A DNA stretch of 64,000 bases from positions 1 through 64,000 of the forward strand of contig NZ_JAHSTU010000003.1 in NCBI RefSeq assembly GCF_019145495.1, in the 5' to 3' direction. The notes under the pieces are model-generated. The model saw only the letters and a program-made list of their open reading frames with translations. It made no database searches and was not told the origin of the DNA. Position numbers and translations under genes: made by a program. Positions within the stretch are counted from its first letter, which is position 1. Each line of letters starts with the position of its first letter. This stretch comes from Pseudomonas azerbaijanoccidentalis. GTDB lineage: Bacteria > Pseudomonadota > Gammaproteobacteria > Pseudomonadales > Pseudomonadaceae. Shown here piece after piece: positions 35,725 to 43,770 of the stretch.

Positions 35725-35773
35725 CCTGCGGCAGAGCCCTCCTGTAGGAACTGCCGCAGGCTGCGATCTTTGA
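35725..35773. repeat. Single REP element
   Basis: CCTGCGGCAG (35726-) pairs with CTGCCGCAGG (to 35760) within CCTGTAGGAACTGCCGCAGGCTGCGATCTTTGAT; only one full copy, the left arm is truncated. It lies between two convergent genes. Confidence 0.7.
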
Positions 35774-35776
35774 TGT

Positions 35777-36646
35777 TCAACCCCGCTTAACCGCTTTAAG
35801 GCATTTCAGATCACTGAAATCCTTCTTCACCCCTTCAATCTTTGTCTGCAAACGCTGGCGTTGCTCCGGTGTACTTTCTGCCATCAAGTCAACGAACAGC
35901 GAACGCGCCTGTGCCTCGGTTTTGGCGAAGGCTTGACGATATTCCGGTGTCCATAAACGCTCGCGTTCAACCAGAAGCGTCTCGATGCGTTGTGGGAATT
36001 CCGGGCTGTGTCGTTGCGCAACTGCTGCGCTGAACTGCTTCTGCCAGTGGACACGATTGGCGATCCACTGAGTGTTCTGGTCGCCCAAGGCATTCGACCA
36101 TGCCACGACGCGCTCATGCTGAGTGGCGTTCAACGGACCAAGCCAATCACCCAAGCGTTTTTCCATGCGCTCGCCACGTTCCTTGATCTGCTGCTCGAGG
36201 GACGGTTTAAGGTATTGCTCCTGTCGCTTGCGCTGGTCTTTGGCGAAGGCCTCGTTCATCTCCGCGACCTGCTTGTCATCCAGGCCTTGCAGCAACTCCA
36301 CCGCTGACGGCGTGATCTCCCGTGCAGTTTCGGCGATCGCCTGTTTGGCTTCACTGGCGCGGGCCTGTAGCGCGGCATCGGTGACCTGATTACTGGCGAC
36401 CATTTGTTGCAAGCGGTCCAGCCAGTCGAGGTAACCGGGCATTTGCGTGGTGCAATGCCAGCTCAAGTGCTCCTTGAGGCGTTCATTGAACCAACCCTTT
36501 TGCTCGCCATTCATGTCCAGGTAGTCGTTGAGCGTCCAGGGGATGATCACGTCAAGATTGCGATAGGCCAGGCCCATGCGGCTGCACGCGCCGAGGGTGA
36601 GGCTGAACATGAGCACAAAGGCGATGTATTTAAACCAGCGAGACAT
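35777..36646 (-). CDS. DUF6279 family lipoprotein
   Basis: A 289-residue lipoprotein. The signal peptide ends in a lipobox (FSLTLGAC, Cys21), followed by SRMGLAYRNLDVIIPWTLNDYLDMN. The rest is almost entirely helical, with long charged heptad-like stretches (EAFAKDQRKRQEQYLKPSLEQQIKERGERMEKRLGDWL). The family DUF6279 is found in Pseudomonas and relatives, with no assigned function. Residue 22 is Ser, permitting outer-membrane sorting. Alone on its transcript. Confidence 0.85.
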   Translation of the reverse strand: MSRWFKYIAFVLMFSLTLGACSRMGLAYRNLDVIIPWTLNDYLDMNGEQKGWFNERLKEHLSWHCTTQMPGYLDWLDRLQQMVASNQVTDAALQARASEAKQAIAETAREITPSAVELLQGLDDKQVAEMNEAFAKDQRKRQEQYLKPSLEQQIKERGERMEKRLGDWLGPLNATQHERVVAWSNALGDQNTQWIANRVHWQKQFSAAVAQRHSPEFPQRIETLLVERERLWTPEYRQAFAKTEAQARSLFVDLMAESTPEQRQRLQTKIEGVKKDFSDLKCLKAVKRG

Positions 36647-36723
36647 GGGCGAATCCTTGCGAAGGCCTGGCTTCGGGGTCTGATTCTCATGTGAACGCAG
36701 GATGAGGCCGGCAGTTCAGCCGA

Positions 36724-37449
36724 TCAATAGAAGGTGCGTTCGGCCTTGAGGGTGACGAGCCCGTCGCATTGGCTGTTGTGTCCTGAATAGGCTGAACAAT
36801 AGCTGCCGCTGAGGCTGGAGTCGCTGTAGATCAGGTTAAGGTCGATGCCCATGAACGGTCGGGACAATTTCACCGACCAATCGGTGAAACTGCCTACGTA
36901 ACCGCCGTCCACCGCCACCGGTGTATTCAACTGGTGGGTGGTGTACTTCATGCTGATACCGATGCCGAAGGGCTGATTGCCGCTGAGGTCGGCGAACAGC
37001 GTGTTGTTCTGTTTGTCCGGGTCATTGCTCAAGGCAACGCCGAAACGGCTGCCCAGCAAGGTCAGGCCGCCGAACAGCTCCTGACTGTCGAGGGTGTCCA
37101 CTTCGGGGTAGCTGTAATGAATGATGCCCACTTCGTAACCGAGGGTTTGGTCGAAGGGTTGTTTAAAGCCTGCGTAGGAATCGATTTCGAGGTTCTTCCC
37201 CGGACTGATGCCCATGCTGGGTGACCATTGGCCGAAGTAGAAGCCGCTGTCATGCGTCAGGTCCAGGCCGCCATGGAACGAACCTGCCGCAGAGGGTTTG
37301 ACCAAGCCCTGGGCCATGCTGCGACTGGGGCTGGTGCCAAGCTTGAGGTCGAAGTCCCCCAGCTCGCGCTGAAAAACTTGCGCGTAGGCGAGGGGGCAGG
37401 CCAACAGGCCACCGGCAATGAGTAACGATAAGCAGGAGGATTTGAGCAT
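36724..37449 (-). CDS. TorF-family putative porin
   Basis: A 241-residue outer-membrane beta-barrel of the PF09694 (TorF/Gcw_chp) family. Signal peptide LLIAGGLLACPLAYAQ, then a barrel with alternating strands: GSFHGGLDLTHDSGFYFGQWSPSMG, KNLEIDSYAGFKQP, GYEVGIIHYSYPEV, ending in VTLKAERTFY with terminal aromatic for outer-membrane insertion. The start ATG 37449 is close to a GGAG-like sequence. Function in transport is only inferred from the fold. About 200 non-coding bases precede it. Confidence 0.87.
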   Translation of the reverse strand: MLKSSCLSLLIAGGLLACPLAYAQVFQRELGDFDLKLGTSPSRSMAQGLVKPSAAGSFHGGLDLTHDSGFYFGQWSPSMGISPGKNLEIDSYAGFKQPFDQTLGYEVGIIHYSYPEVDTLDSQELFGGLTLLGSRFGVALSNDPDKQNNTLFADLSGNQPFGIGISMKYTTHQLNTPVAVDGGYVGSFTDWSVKLSRPFMGIDLNLIYSDSSLSGSYCSAYSGHNSQCDGLVTLKAERTFY

Positions 37450-37655
37450 GCGTCACTCCATGAACAGCGAGTGCGGGCGGTTTGGCCTGCTGAAACGCTT
37501 GATCTAGACGCGTGCAAGGATACCGACGAATGACAGCGATCGAGGGCCGTTCGTCGATTTTTACGAGAATGAGCTGTTCGGGGATGTTGTAGCGAGGGTT
37601 CCAGTCCAGGCGCTTCGAAGCTCAAAGCGCCCAGGGACCAGATGACGCGGGGTGT

Positions 37656-37844
37656 TTACTTCTTGCCCAGCGTGATCTGCTTGGACGGGCCGAACGTCTG
37701 GCCGCTGACGCCTTTGGCAATTTGCTGGATTTCACCGCCGGACTTCAAAAATGCAGCGATCTGGCTGTTGATCGATTCGCTGGTTTCGACGGCTGGAGCT
37801 GGCTTTGCTTTGCTGTTGGATGCTTTTACGCGCATGGCGGCCAT
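37656..37844 (-). CDS. Small conserved hypothetical protein (about 62 aa)
   Basis: The C-terminal 50 residues (ESINSQIAAFLKSGGEIQQIAKGVSG...) have the pattern 'IxxFLxxGGxIQQIxxGxSG' found in a group of short Pseudomonas proteins of unknown role, sometimes called transcriptional regulators. The start is uncertain: ATG 37844 (MAAMRVKASN, AGG 5 bases before) is used; ATG 37835 is an alternative and the frame is open to 37907. Basic, with a Lys-Pro rich N-terminus. No known function. Confidence 0.6.
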   Translation of the reverse strand: MAAMRVKASNSKAKPAPAVETSESINSQIAAFLKSGGEIQQIAKGVSGQTFGPSKQITLGKK

Positions 37845-38193
37845 TAACCTGTAGAAAATTAACTTGGCCAGGCATCGTACAGGAAATACCTGCAATTTGC
37901 TTGGCAAATATCCCGTAGGCGATTCGAGGCAGAGGCGAATTAATGTGTGGAATAGGGTGGGTGTATTTCCCCTAAGTCGCTGTTTTAAATAAAAACAGAC
38001 CTATGAAAAGTCGCTTCTTCTGCGTTGCGAGCACCGACGAAAGTCGTCGGGTTGGTCAGACGAGCGGCCAGCGGTGTGAGCAAAACCCGGAAAAAACAAG
38101 GCCCGGGAAGGTTTTTCACCCGCCACCGGGCCGGTCACCGAACGTGGCCCGCAAAACCGGGTAGAATGCCGCCACGTAATGAGGGTATTGGAC
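37845..38193. other. Intergenic region upstream of cvfB (349 bases)
   Basis: No gene supported. It contains a G+C hairpin GGCCCGG (38100-38106) / CCGGGCC (38126-38132) about 60 bases before cvfB, and AT-rich sequence at 37920-38000 that may carry promoters. Open frames here (e.g. 38025-38234) overlap the real gene and lack ribosome sites. Confidence 0.5.
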
Positions 38194-39030
38194 ATGGCTT
38201 TAGTCGGGCGTTACAACAGTTTGCAAGTGGTTAAACACACTAACTTCGGTTTATATCTGGACGGTGGCGCGGACGGCGAGATTCTTTTGCCGAACCGTTA
38301 TATTCCAAAAGATATTCCCAGCGAAGATGAAGACTGGCTCAACGTATTTGTTTATTTGGACAGCGATGACAAACTCATCGCAACTACTGAAAAGCCGAAA
38401 GTTCAAGTCGGTGAATTTGCCAGTTTGAAAGTTGTTGAAGTCAATAGCATCGGTGTATTCCTGGATTGGGGCCTGCCCAAGGATCTGTTGCTGCCGTATT
38501 CCGAAGAAAAGCGCCAGATGACCGCCGGCGAATACACCGTGGTGCATGTCTACCTCGACAAGCACACCCGCCGCATCACCGCGACGGCGCGTCTGGACCG
38601 CTACCTGGACAAGACGCCAGCCAACTACACACCTGGCCAGGAAGTTGACCTTCTGGTTGCCGAAGCCACCGACATGGGCTTCAAGGCAATCATCAACAAC
38701 AAGCACTGGGGCTTGATCCACAAGAACGAAATCTTCAAGTTCATGCGGGCCGGCAAAGAAGAGAAGGGCTTCATCAAGGAAGTTCGTGCCGACGGCAAGA
38801 TCAGCCTGAGCCTGCAACCGGTTGGCCAGGAAGCGGCTACCAGCCTGAACTCGAAGATCCTCGCCAAGTTGCGTGAAAACAACGGCAGTCTGCCGGTCAG
38901 CGACAAGAGCGATCCGACCGTTATCACCAGTATGTTCGGTGTCAGCAAAGGCAACTTCAAAAAGGCCATCGGTGCGTTGTACAAGAGTGGCCAGATTGTC
39001 ATTCATGCCGATCGCATTGAACTGAGCTGA
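38194..39030 (+). CDS. cvfB: S1-like RNA-binding protein CvfB
   Basis: A 278-residue cytoplasmic protein with three S1-type OB folds followed by a winged-helix, the CvfB/YitL architecture (virulence factor regulation in Staphylococcus, RNA binding). Domain 1 GRYNSLQVVKHTNFGLYLDGG..., domain 2 EFASLKVVEVNSIGVFLDWGLPKDLLLP, domain 3 VDLLVAEATDMGFKAIINNKHWGLIH, and the C-terminal wing SMFGVSKGNFKKAIGALYKSGQIVI. ATG 38194 is preferred because GAGGG lies 8 bases upstream; ATG 38179 would place the ribosome site inside the frame. A stem (GCCAGCCC/GGGCTGGC) follows the stop. Confidence 0.93.
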   Translation: MALVGRYNSLQVVKHTNFGLYLDGGADGEILLPNRYIPKDIPSEDEDWLNVFVYLDSDDKLIATTEKPKVQVGEFASLKVVEVNSIGVFLDWGLPKDLLLPYSEEKRQMTAGEYTVVHVYLDKHTRRITATARLDRYLDKTPANYTPGQEVDLLVAEATDMGFKAIINNKHWGLIHKNEIFKFMRAGKEEKGFIKEVRADGKISLSLQPVGQEAATSLNSKILAKLRENNGSLPVSDKSDPTVITSMFGVSKGNFKKAIGALYKSGQIVIHADRIELS

Positions 39031-39039
39031 TCTTGTACC

Positions 39040-39127
39040 GCCAGCCCCTCTGAGGGCTGGCGCGCTCCCACAAGTTTGCGCTGCACCCGAAATCGACCGG
39101 GTCAATGTGGGAGCGCGACCGCTCGCG
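39040..39127. repeat. Hairpin plus REP pair after cvfB
   Basis: Stem GCCAGCCC (39040-39047) CTCTGA GGGCTGGC (39054-39061), then CGCGCTCCCACA (39061-39072) and TGTGGGAGCGCG (39106-39117) as inverted REP arms, followed by ACCGCTCGCGAT. The first stem may act as a 3' end signal for cvfB. Confidence 0.75.
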
Positions 39128-39289
39128 ATTAACCGTGCAGCGGTCCGCTATTTCCCTATGTATACAAAAACTGTGCACCGTTTATAAGCGCGCATGCCCT
39201 GTGCGTGGGCACATTCTTCGGATTCAACATCTCTTTTTAGCCCCGATAAATCCCCGGTAAGCCGTGATCCGTCACACCTTTCCCGCCTA

Positions 39290-39304
39290 TGGCACGCATT
39301 CTGC
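39290..39304 (+). promoter_or_regulatory. Candidate sigma-54 promoter of the NCS1 permease gene
   Basis: TGGCACGCATTCTGC: GG and GC spaced exactly as in the sigma-54 -24/-12 consensus TGGCACnnnnnTTGC, one mismatch (C for T at the -12 T). The start codon is 87 bases downstream. NtrC/sigma-54 control would suit a nitrogen-source permease. Confidence 0.55.
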
Positions 39305-39390
39305 GTAGCGACTCGTATACAAACCATGCCGACTCCCGTACGCAGTGTGCTTGCCACATCGACTCGGGGGCGCTTTCGAGGAGCTCCGTG

Positions 39391-40836
39391 ATGACCGAGC
39401 AATTGCCCAACGGCTACAGCCCGCGCTTGTATAACCAGGACCTGGGACCGCTGCCGCAGAAATGGAATTGGTACAACATCTTTGCCTTCTGGATGAGTGA
39501 CGTGCACAGCGTCGGCGGTTATGTGTTCGCGGCCAGTTTGTTCGCGCTGGGGCTGGCCAGTTGGCAGGTGTTGATCGCGCTATTGGGCGGGATCTGCATC
39601 GTGCAGTTGATCGCCAATCTGGTGGCCAGGCCCAGTCAACAAGCGGCAGTGCCATACCCGGTGATCTGCCGGCTGGCGTTCGGGGTGTTCGGGGCGAACA
39701 TTCCTGCGGTTATTCGCGGGCTCATCGCCGTGGCGTGGTACGGGATTCAGACGTACCTGGCCTCCAGTGCGCTGATCATTGTGGTGCTGCGCTTCTTTCC
39801 TTCGATGGCGGTCTACGCCGAGCCGCACTTCGCCGGTTTGTCTTACCTGGGCTGGTTCGGGTTCCTCAGCCTGTGGTTCGTTCAGGCACTGGTGTTCTGG
39901 GCCGGGATGGAGTCGATCCGTCGTTTCATCGACTGGGCGGGGCCGGTGGTGTACGGCGTGATGTTCATGCTGGCAGGATGGATTGTCTGGCAGGCCGGCT
40001 GGAGCAATATCAGTTTCACCCTCGCGGAAAAATCCCTGTCGGGCTGGGAAGCTTTCGGCCAAGTGATTGTGGCCATGGCCCTGGTGGTGTCGTACTTTTC
40101 CGGCCCGACCCTGAATTTTGGTGATTTCAGTCGCTACTGCCGGAGCATGAAAGACGTGCGTCGCGGCAATTTCTGGGGCCTGCCGGTAAACTTTCTGGCG
40201 TTCTCTCTGGTGACCGTGGTGATTGTTTCCGGCACCTTGCCGGTGTTCGGTGAAATGCTCCACGACCCGATCGCCACCGTTGCCCGTATCGACAACAGTG
40301 TGGCCGTGTTGCTCGGCGCATTCGCCTTTGTCACGGCGACCATCGGCATCAACATCGTCGCCAATTTCGTTTCCCCGGCCTTCGATTTCGCCAACGTCGC
40401 CCCGAGCAAAATCAGCTGGCGCGCCGGCGGCATGATTGCGGCAGTGGCGTCGATCTTCATCACGCCGTGGAATCTGTTCAACAACCCTGAAGTGATTCAC
40501 TACACCCTGGATGTTTTGGCTGCGTTCATCGGGCCGCTGTTCGGGATCCTGCTGGTGGATTACTACCTGATCAAAAAACAGCAGATCGACGTGGATGCGT
40601 TGTTCAACGACGGCCCGAGCGGGCGCTATTACTACAGCGGCGGGGTGAACTGGACGGCGGTCAAGGCACTGGTGCCGGCCACGCTGATGGGGGTGGCGAT
40701 CACCTTCACCCCGGTTCTGCAGCCGATGGCCAACTTCGCCTGGTTCACCGGTTGTTTCCTCGGTGGTGCATTGTTCTTCATCCTGGCGCGACGTGAGCAG
40801 TCGCAACAATCCCTTGCTCTGGCCTCGGCGGGATGA
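39391..40836 (+). CDS. NCS1-family nucleobase/allantoin permease
   Basis: A 481-residue permease of the NCS1 (nucleobase:cation symporter-1) family, twelve helices, importing a purine, pyrimidine, hydantoin or allantoin with Na+ or H+. The N-terminus (LYNQDLGPLPQKWNWYNIFAFWMSDVHSVGGYVFAA) is the family signature, with AFGVFGANIPAVIRGLIAVAWYGIQTYL and SYFSGPTLNFGDFSRYC around the substrate site. The start ATG 39391 has GAGGAG 8 bases upstream; the open frame begins at 39289. Upstream lies a sigma-54-like promoter. No catabolic genes are adjacent, so the substrate stays open. Confidence 0.9.
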   Translation: MTEQLPNGYSPRLYNQDLGPLPQKWNWYNIFAFWMSDVHSVGGYVFAASLFALGLASWQVLIALLGGICIVQLIANLVARPSQQAAVPYPVICRLAFGVFGANIPAVIRGLIAVAWYGIQTYLASSALIIVVLRFFPSMAVYAEPHFAGLSYLGWFGFLSLWFVQALVFWAGMESIRRFIDWAGPVVYGVMFMLAGWIVWQAGWSNISFTLAEKSLSGWEAFGQVIVAMALVVSYFSGPTLNFGDFSRYCRSMKDVRRGNFWGLPVNFLAFSLVTVVIVSGTLPVFGEMLHDPIATVARIDNSVAVLLGAFAFVTATIGINIVANFVSPAFDFANVAPSKISWRAGGMIAAVASIFITPWNLFNNPEVIHYTLDVLAAFIGPLFGILLVDYYLIKKQQIDVDALFNDGPSGRYYYSGGVNWTAVKALVPATLMGVAITFTPVLQPMANFAWFTGCFLGGALFFILARREQSQQSLALASAG

Positions 40837-40999
40837 CGCAAGCAGCCACATAAAGGTCTCTGACAGGCGGCAATTTGCAGCCAGCTGGTGAATAATCGAC
40901 AGCATCATTTTTCGCCCCGAGCGTTTGTTCAGCAAATGCGTCGGGGCTTTGCTTTTACTGTCGAGTCACTGCCATGTTTTGTACTGTCGAGGTTTCAAG

Positions 41000-41932
41000 G
41001 TGAGCGCCACCCGGCGCAGCGCCGATGGATTTGCCCTGCAAGTGATGCTGGGTTTGTGCCTGATCTGGGGTATCCAGCAGGTGATGATCAAGTGGGCCGC
41101 GCCCGACATTGCTCCGGTCATGCAGGCGGCGGGGCGATCGGGCATGTCGGCGTTGCTCGTCGGCTTGTTGATCTGCTGGAAGGGCGGCTGGAACCAGGTT
41201 GCAACGACCTGGCGAGGCGGGCTGCTGGCCGGTGCCTTGTTCGGCCTGGAGTTTTTCTTCATCTCCGAAGGCCTGCAACTGACCACAGCGGCGCACATGT
41301 CGGTGTTCCTCTACACCGCGCCGATTTTCACCGCGCTGGGCGTGCATTGGTTGTTGCCCAGTGAGCGTTTGAGACCGGTGCAATGGCTGGGGATTTTCCT
41401 GGCGTTCATCGGGATCGGCATCGCATTTGCCGGAGGAGTGTCGTGGGACAATCTCGATCGCCGCATGTTGCTCGGCGATGCCCTGGGCGTATTGGCCGGT
41501 GCGGCGTGGGGCGCGACCACCGTCGTGGTGCGCGCGTCGCGTTTGTCCGAGGCGCCGGTGACCCTGACGCTGTTCTATCAGTTGATCGTCGGTTTCGTCG
41601 GACTGCTGTTGATCGCCTTGCTTAGCGGCCAGATCACCCACGTCAACCTGACCACTGTGGCGGTGGCCAGTGTGCTGTTTCAAGGCGTTGTGGTGTCGTT
41701 CTTCAGCTACCTGATCTGGTTTTGGCTGTTGCGCCGCTATCTGGCGGCGAACCTGGCGGTGTTTTCGTTCATGACACCGTTGTTCGGCGTCACGTTCGGC
41801 GTGTTGTTGCTGGGGGAGGCGTTGAGCCTCAACTTTGTGATCGGCGCCGTTTTAGTGTTGCTGGGCATCACCTTCGTCAGTGCTGAGCAATGGGTGCGCC
41901 GCCGTTTGCGCAAAGCGCTTGGGCAAGGCTGA
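41000..41932 (+). CDS. DMT-superfamily permease (EamA domain)
   Basis: A 310-residue permease with ten membrane helices in two EamA repeats (LCLIWGIQQVMIKWAAPDIAP begins the first; GVLAGAAWGATTVVVRASRL the second). Start placed at GTG 41000 with GAGG 7 bases upstream; the open frame to 40925 lacks a site and is cysteine-rich and non-conserved. Substrate unknown; amino-acid or polyamine exporters have this fold. The downstream LysR gene starts 78 bases later in the same direction, and may be read from the intergenic promoter. Confidence 0.87.
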   Translation: MSATRRSADGFALQVMLGLCLIWGIQQVMIKWAAPDIAPVMQAAGRSGMSALLVGLLICWKGGWNQVATTWRGGLLAGALFGLEFFFISEGLQLTTAAHMSVFLYTAPIFTALGVHWLLPSERLRPVQWLGIFLAFIGIGIAFAGGVSWDNLDRRMLLGDALGVLAGAAWGATTVVVRASRLSEAPVTLTLFYQLIVGFVGLLLIALLSGQITHVNLTTVAVASVLFQGVVVSFFSYLIWFWLLRRYLAANLAVFSFMTPLFGVTFGVLLLGEALSLNFVIGAVLVLLGITFVSAEQWVRRRLRKALGQG

Positions 41933-41967
41933 TAGCCTGTCAGGCGGAACCGATTGACTTTCTCCTT

Positions 41968-41998
41968 AAAAGAACAATAGTGGGAAACTTGTTCTTTT
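41968..41998. promoter_or_regulatory. Perfect inverted repeat before the LysR gene
   Basis: AAAAGAACAA (41968-41977), 11-base centre, TTGTTCTTTT (41989-41998), followed by TT and the LysR ribosome site. It could be the terminator of the DMT gene (AT-rich stem, T-tract) or an autoregulatory LysR site; the AT-only stem favours the operator reading. Confidence 0.5.
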
Positions 41999-42010
41999 TT
42001 GGAGAATGTC

Positions 42011-42904
42011 GTGGAGTTCAGCCAGCTACGAATCTTTCAGGCTGTGGCGCAGGAAGAGTCCATCACTCGCGCCGCCGAACGCCTGCACCGTGTGCCGTCC
42101 AATTTGTCGACCCGGCTTAAACAGCTGGAAGAGCAACTCGGCGTCGAATTGTTCGTGCGTGAGCGTCAGCGATTGCAGCTGTCGCCTGCGGGAAAGGTCC
42201 TGCTGGACTACACCGCCAAGTTGTTCGCCTTGCACGATGAGGCTCACGCGGCGGTGCAGGGCGGGCAACCGGCCGGCGACTTCGTGCTCGGCACCATGTA
42301 CAGCACTGCGGCCATCCACCTGCCGAAACTGTTGGCGCGCTATCACCGTCGATACCCGGCGGTGAACCTGCAAGTGCAGTCCGGGCCGAGCGGGGAGTTG
42401 CTGGAAGGCTTGCTCACCGGTCGGCTGGATGCGGCGCTGGTGGATGGGCCGCCGGAACTGGCGGTGATAGACGGCGTGTTGTTGTGCGAGGAACGGCTGG
42501 TGCTGATCAGCGAAGCGGACCATCCGCCAGTGCTCAGTGCGCGGGATGTGGAAGGGCGATCGGTGTTCACTTTCCGTCAGGGGTGTTCCTATCGGATGCG
42601 TCTGGAGTCGTGGTTTTCCCGCGATCAAGCGGCCATGGGCCGGGCGATAGAAATCGAATCCTACCCGGGGATGCTCGCGTGTGTGATCGCCGGGTCCGGC
42701 GTGGCGTTGATGTCGGAGTCGATGCTCGCCAGCCTGCCGGGCCGTGAAAGTGTGGCGGTGCACCCACTTCCTGAGCCATTTGCCAGTGCCACCACCTGGC
42801 TGATGTGGCGTAAGGGAATGGTCGGGGCCAACCTGAACGCGTGGATCGAGGAGCAGCAAGCGGTCTTTCCGTCGGCGCAAAGCCAGGCCTTGGCGATTGC
42901 GTGA
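42011..42904 (+). CDS. LysR-family transcriptional regulator
   Basis: A 297-residue LysR protein. Helix-turn-helix at residues about 20-45 (ESITRAAERLHRVPSNLSTRLKQLEEQLG), then LFVRERQRLQLSPAGKVLL and a two-lobed effector domain (VLGTMYSTAAIHLPKLLARYHRRYPAVNLQ). Start GTG 42011 (VEFSQLRIFQAV) with GGAGA 5 bases upstream; the TTG 41999 is an alternative read through the ribosome site. Sits downstream of a DMT permease, a pairing typical of metabolite export modules (PtrR-like). Confidence 0.92.
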   Translation: MEFSQLRIFQAVAQEESITRAAERLHRVPSNLSTRLKQLEEQLGVELFVRERQRLQLSPAGKVLLDYTAKLFALHDEAHAAVQGGQPAGDFVLGTMYSTAAIHLPKLLARYHRRYPAVNLQVQSGPSGELLEGLLTGRLDAALVDGPPELAVIDGVLLCEERLVLISEADHPPVLSARDVEGRSVFTFRQGCSYRMRLESWFSRDQAAMGRAIEIESYPGMLACVIAGSGVALMSESMLASLPGRESVAVHPLPEPFASATTWLMWRKGMVGANLNAWIEEQQAVFPSAQSQALAIA

Positions 42905-43043
42905 TTTAATGGCGCTCGATTGTGATCTATTCAGTAACAGATCATTGCCACTTTCGGCGAGCATTGCTCAGGACTTCGGACTATTATCAGTGCGAAGGGG
43001 CTACAGAATTTTGGCCGCTCGGCACTACCCTGAAGGGGGCATC

Positions 43044-43172
43044 ATGAAAGAGAAAATCCAGAACTGGCTGCACGACTTGGGTGTCGCACTCGGTTTGATC
43101 GAACCGCCTCTGCAACCTGTGCCTATTCGCACGGACGACGAACAACGCCGACGCCAGCAGCGCCGCCGGTAA
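43044..43172 (+). CDS. PA1414-like miniature protein (42 aa)
   Basis: A 42-residue protein (MKEKIQNWLHDLGVALGLIE...PPLQPVP then a basic tail RRRQQRRR). The Pseudomonas 'PA1414 family' has this exact build: an amphipathic N-terminal helix with WLHDLG, a PPLQPVP turn and an Arg-rich C-terminus. ATG 43044 is preceded by GAAGGGGGC, a strong ribosome site. In P. aeruginosa PA1414 is strongly expressed under low oxygen and its transcript is the source of a small RNA (SicX). I see no good Anr box upstream here. The position near the gbu cluster is shared with P. aeruginosa. Confidence 0.72.
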   Translation: MKEKIQNWLHDLGVALGLIEPPLQPVPIRTDDEQRRRQQRRR

Positions 43173-43179
43173 TCGCGCC

Positions 43180-43375
43180 GCAACGGCTGTTGTAGCGGCT
43201 GCCGAAAACCGTGACACAACGGCTGCCTGTAGCAGCTGCCGAGCCTGCGAGGCTGCGTTCGGCTGCGAAGCAGTCGTAAATGATTTCCACTCGGCACATC
43301 AAGTTTGCGACTTTGCGACGGCTTCGCCGCCGAACGCAGCCTCGCGCTGCTCGACAGCTGCTACAGAACTCCAGC
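43180..43375. repeat. Degenerate clustered REP-like repeats
   Basis: Alternating CTGCCGA/CTGCTACAG/GCGAGGCTGCGTTCGG words in both orientations (e.g. CGAGGCTGCGTTCGGCTGCG versus CGCCGAACGCAGCCTCG, 43248-43345) between two genes. Inverted arms of about 17 bases with mismatches; it looks like several decayed REP copies. Confidence 0.6.
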
Positions 43376-43395
43376 GAAGGGGGCGAACTCAAGGT

Positions 43396-43647
43396 TCAGT
43401 GCCGCCCGATCTCGATCAAAAACCGGCTCAAATCATTGGCCGTCGTGGCGGACTTGAGCATTCGGTCTTCTTCGGCGGTGAATGCCGTCAAGCCCAATTC
43501 ATCTTCCAGATGGAAGATCAACTCCTCGATATCCGCTTTATCCAATCCCAACTGCACCAGACTGGCGTTGTCGTCGAAGTCATCCCGACCCTCCAGCAAT
43601 CGGCTGAGGTATCGATGCACGGCGGCACGCACGGCTGCTTTTTTCAT
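43396..43647 (-). CDS. Acyl-carrier-protein-like protein lacking the serine
   Basis: An 83-residue protein aligned by eye to acyl carrier proteins: ASLVQLGLDKADIEELIFHLEDELGL corresponds to the ACP stretch LGADSLDTVELVMALEEEF, followed by an AEEDRMLKSATTANDLSRFL segment for the last helix. Where ACPs have the phosphopantetheine-bearing Ser in DSL, this protein has Lys37 (DKA), so it should not carry 4'-phosphopantetheine. The same size as ACP (78 aa). Alone between repeats and the gbu operon terminator. Function unknown; either a structural ACP mimic or another four-helix protein. Confidence 0.72.
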   Translation of the reverse strand: MKKAAVRAAVHRYLSRLLEGRDDFDDNASLVQLGLDKADIEELIFHLEDELGLTAFTAEEDRMLKSATTANDLSRFLIEIGRH

Positions 43648-43770
43648 GACGGTTCTTCGAGGCCGAAACGGTTTTCGTCCCTGCTGGCGTGTTCCTGTCG
43701 TTGAGTACAGCAGGCTTCAACGGTGCAGGCGTTGCCGCTCGTCAACCCACTTGATGGTTTTCTGCGGACG

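Larger units (their letters stand above)
39031..39390. other. Intergenic region between cvfB and the NCS1 permease (360 bases)
   Basis: Contains the cvfB 3' hairpin/REP (39040-39127) and the sigma-54-like promoter (39290-39304). TGTGC GTGG GCACA (39198-39211) is a short palindrome about 80 bases upstream of that promoter. No gene seen. Confidence 0.6.

Noticed and set aside
42905..43043. Anr (FNR-type) box upstream of the PA1414-like gene
   Set aside because: No sequence close to TTGATnnnnATCAA; the TGATCT...AGATCA arms are 10 bases apart and do not match.
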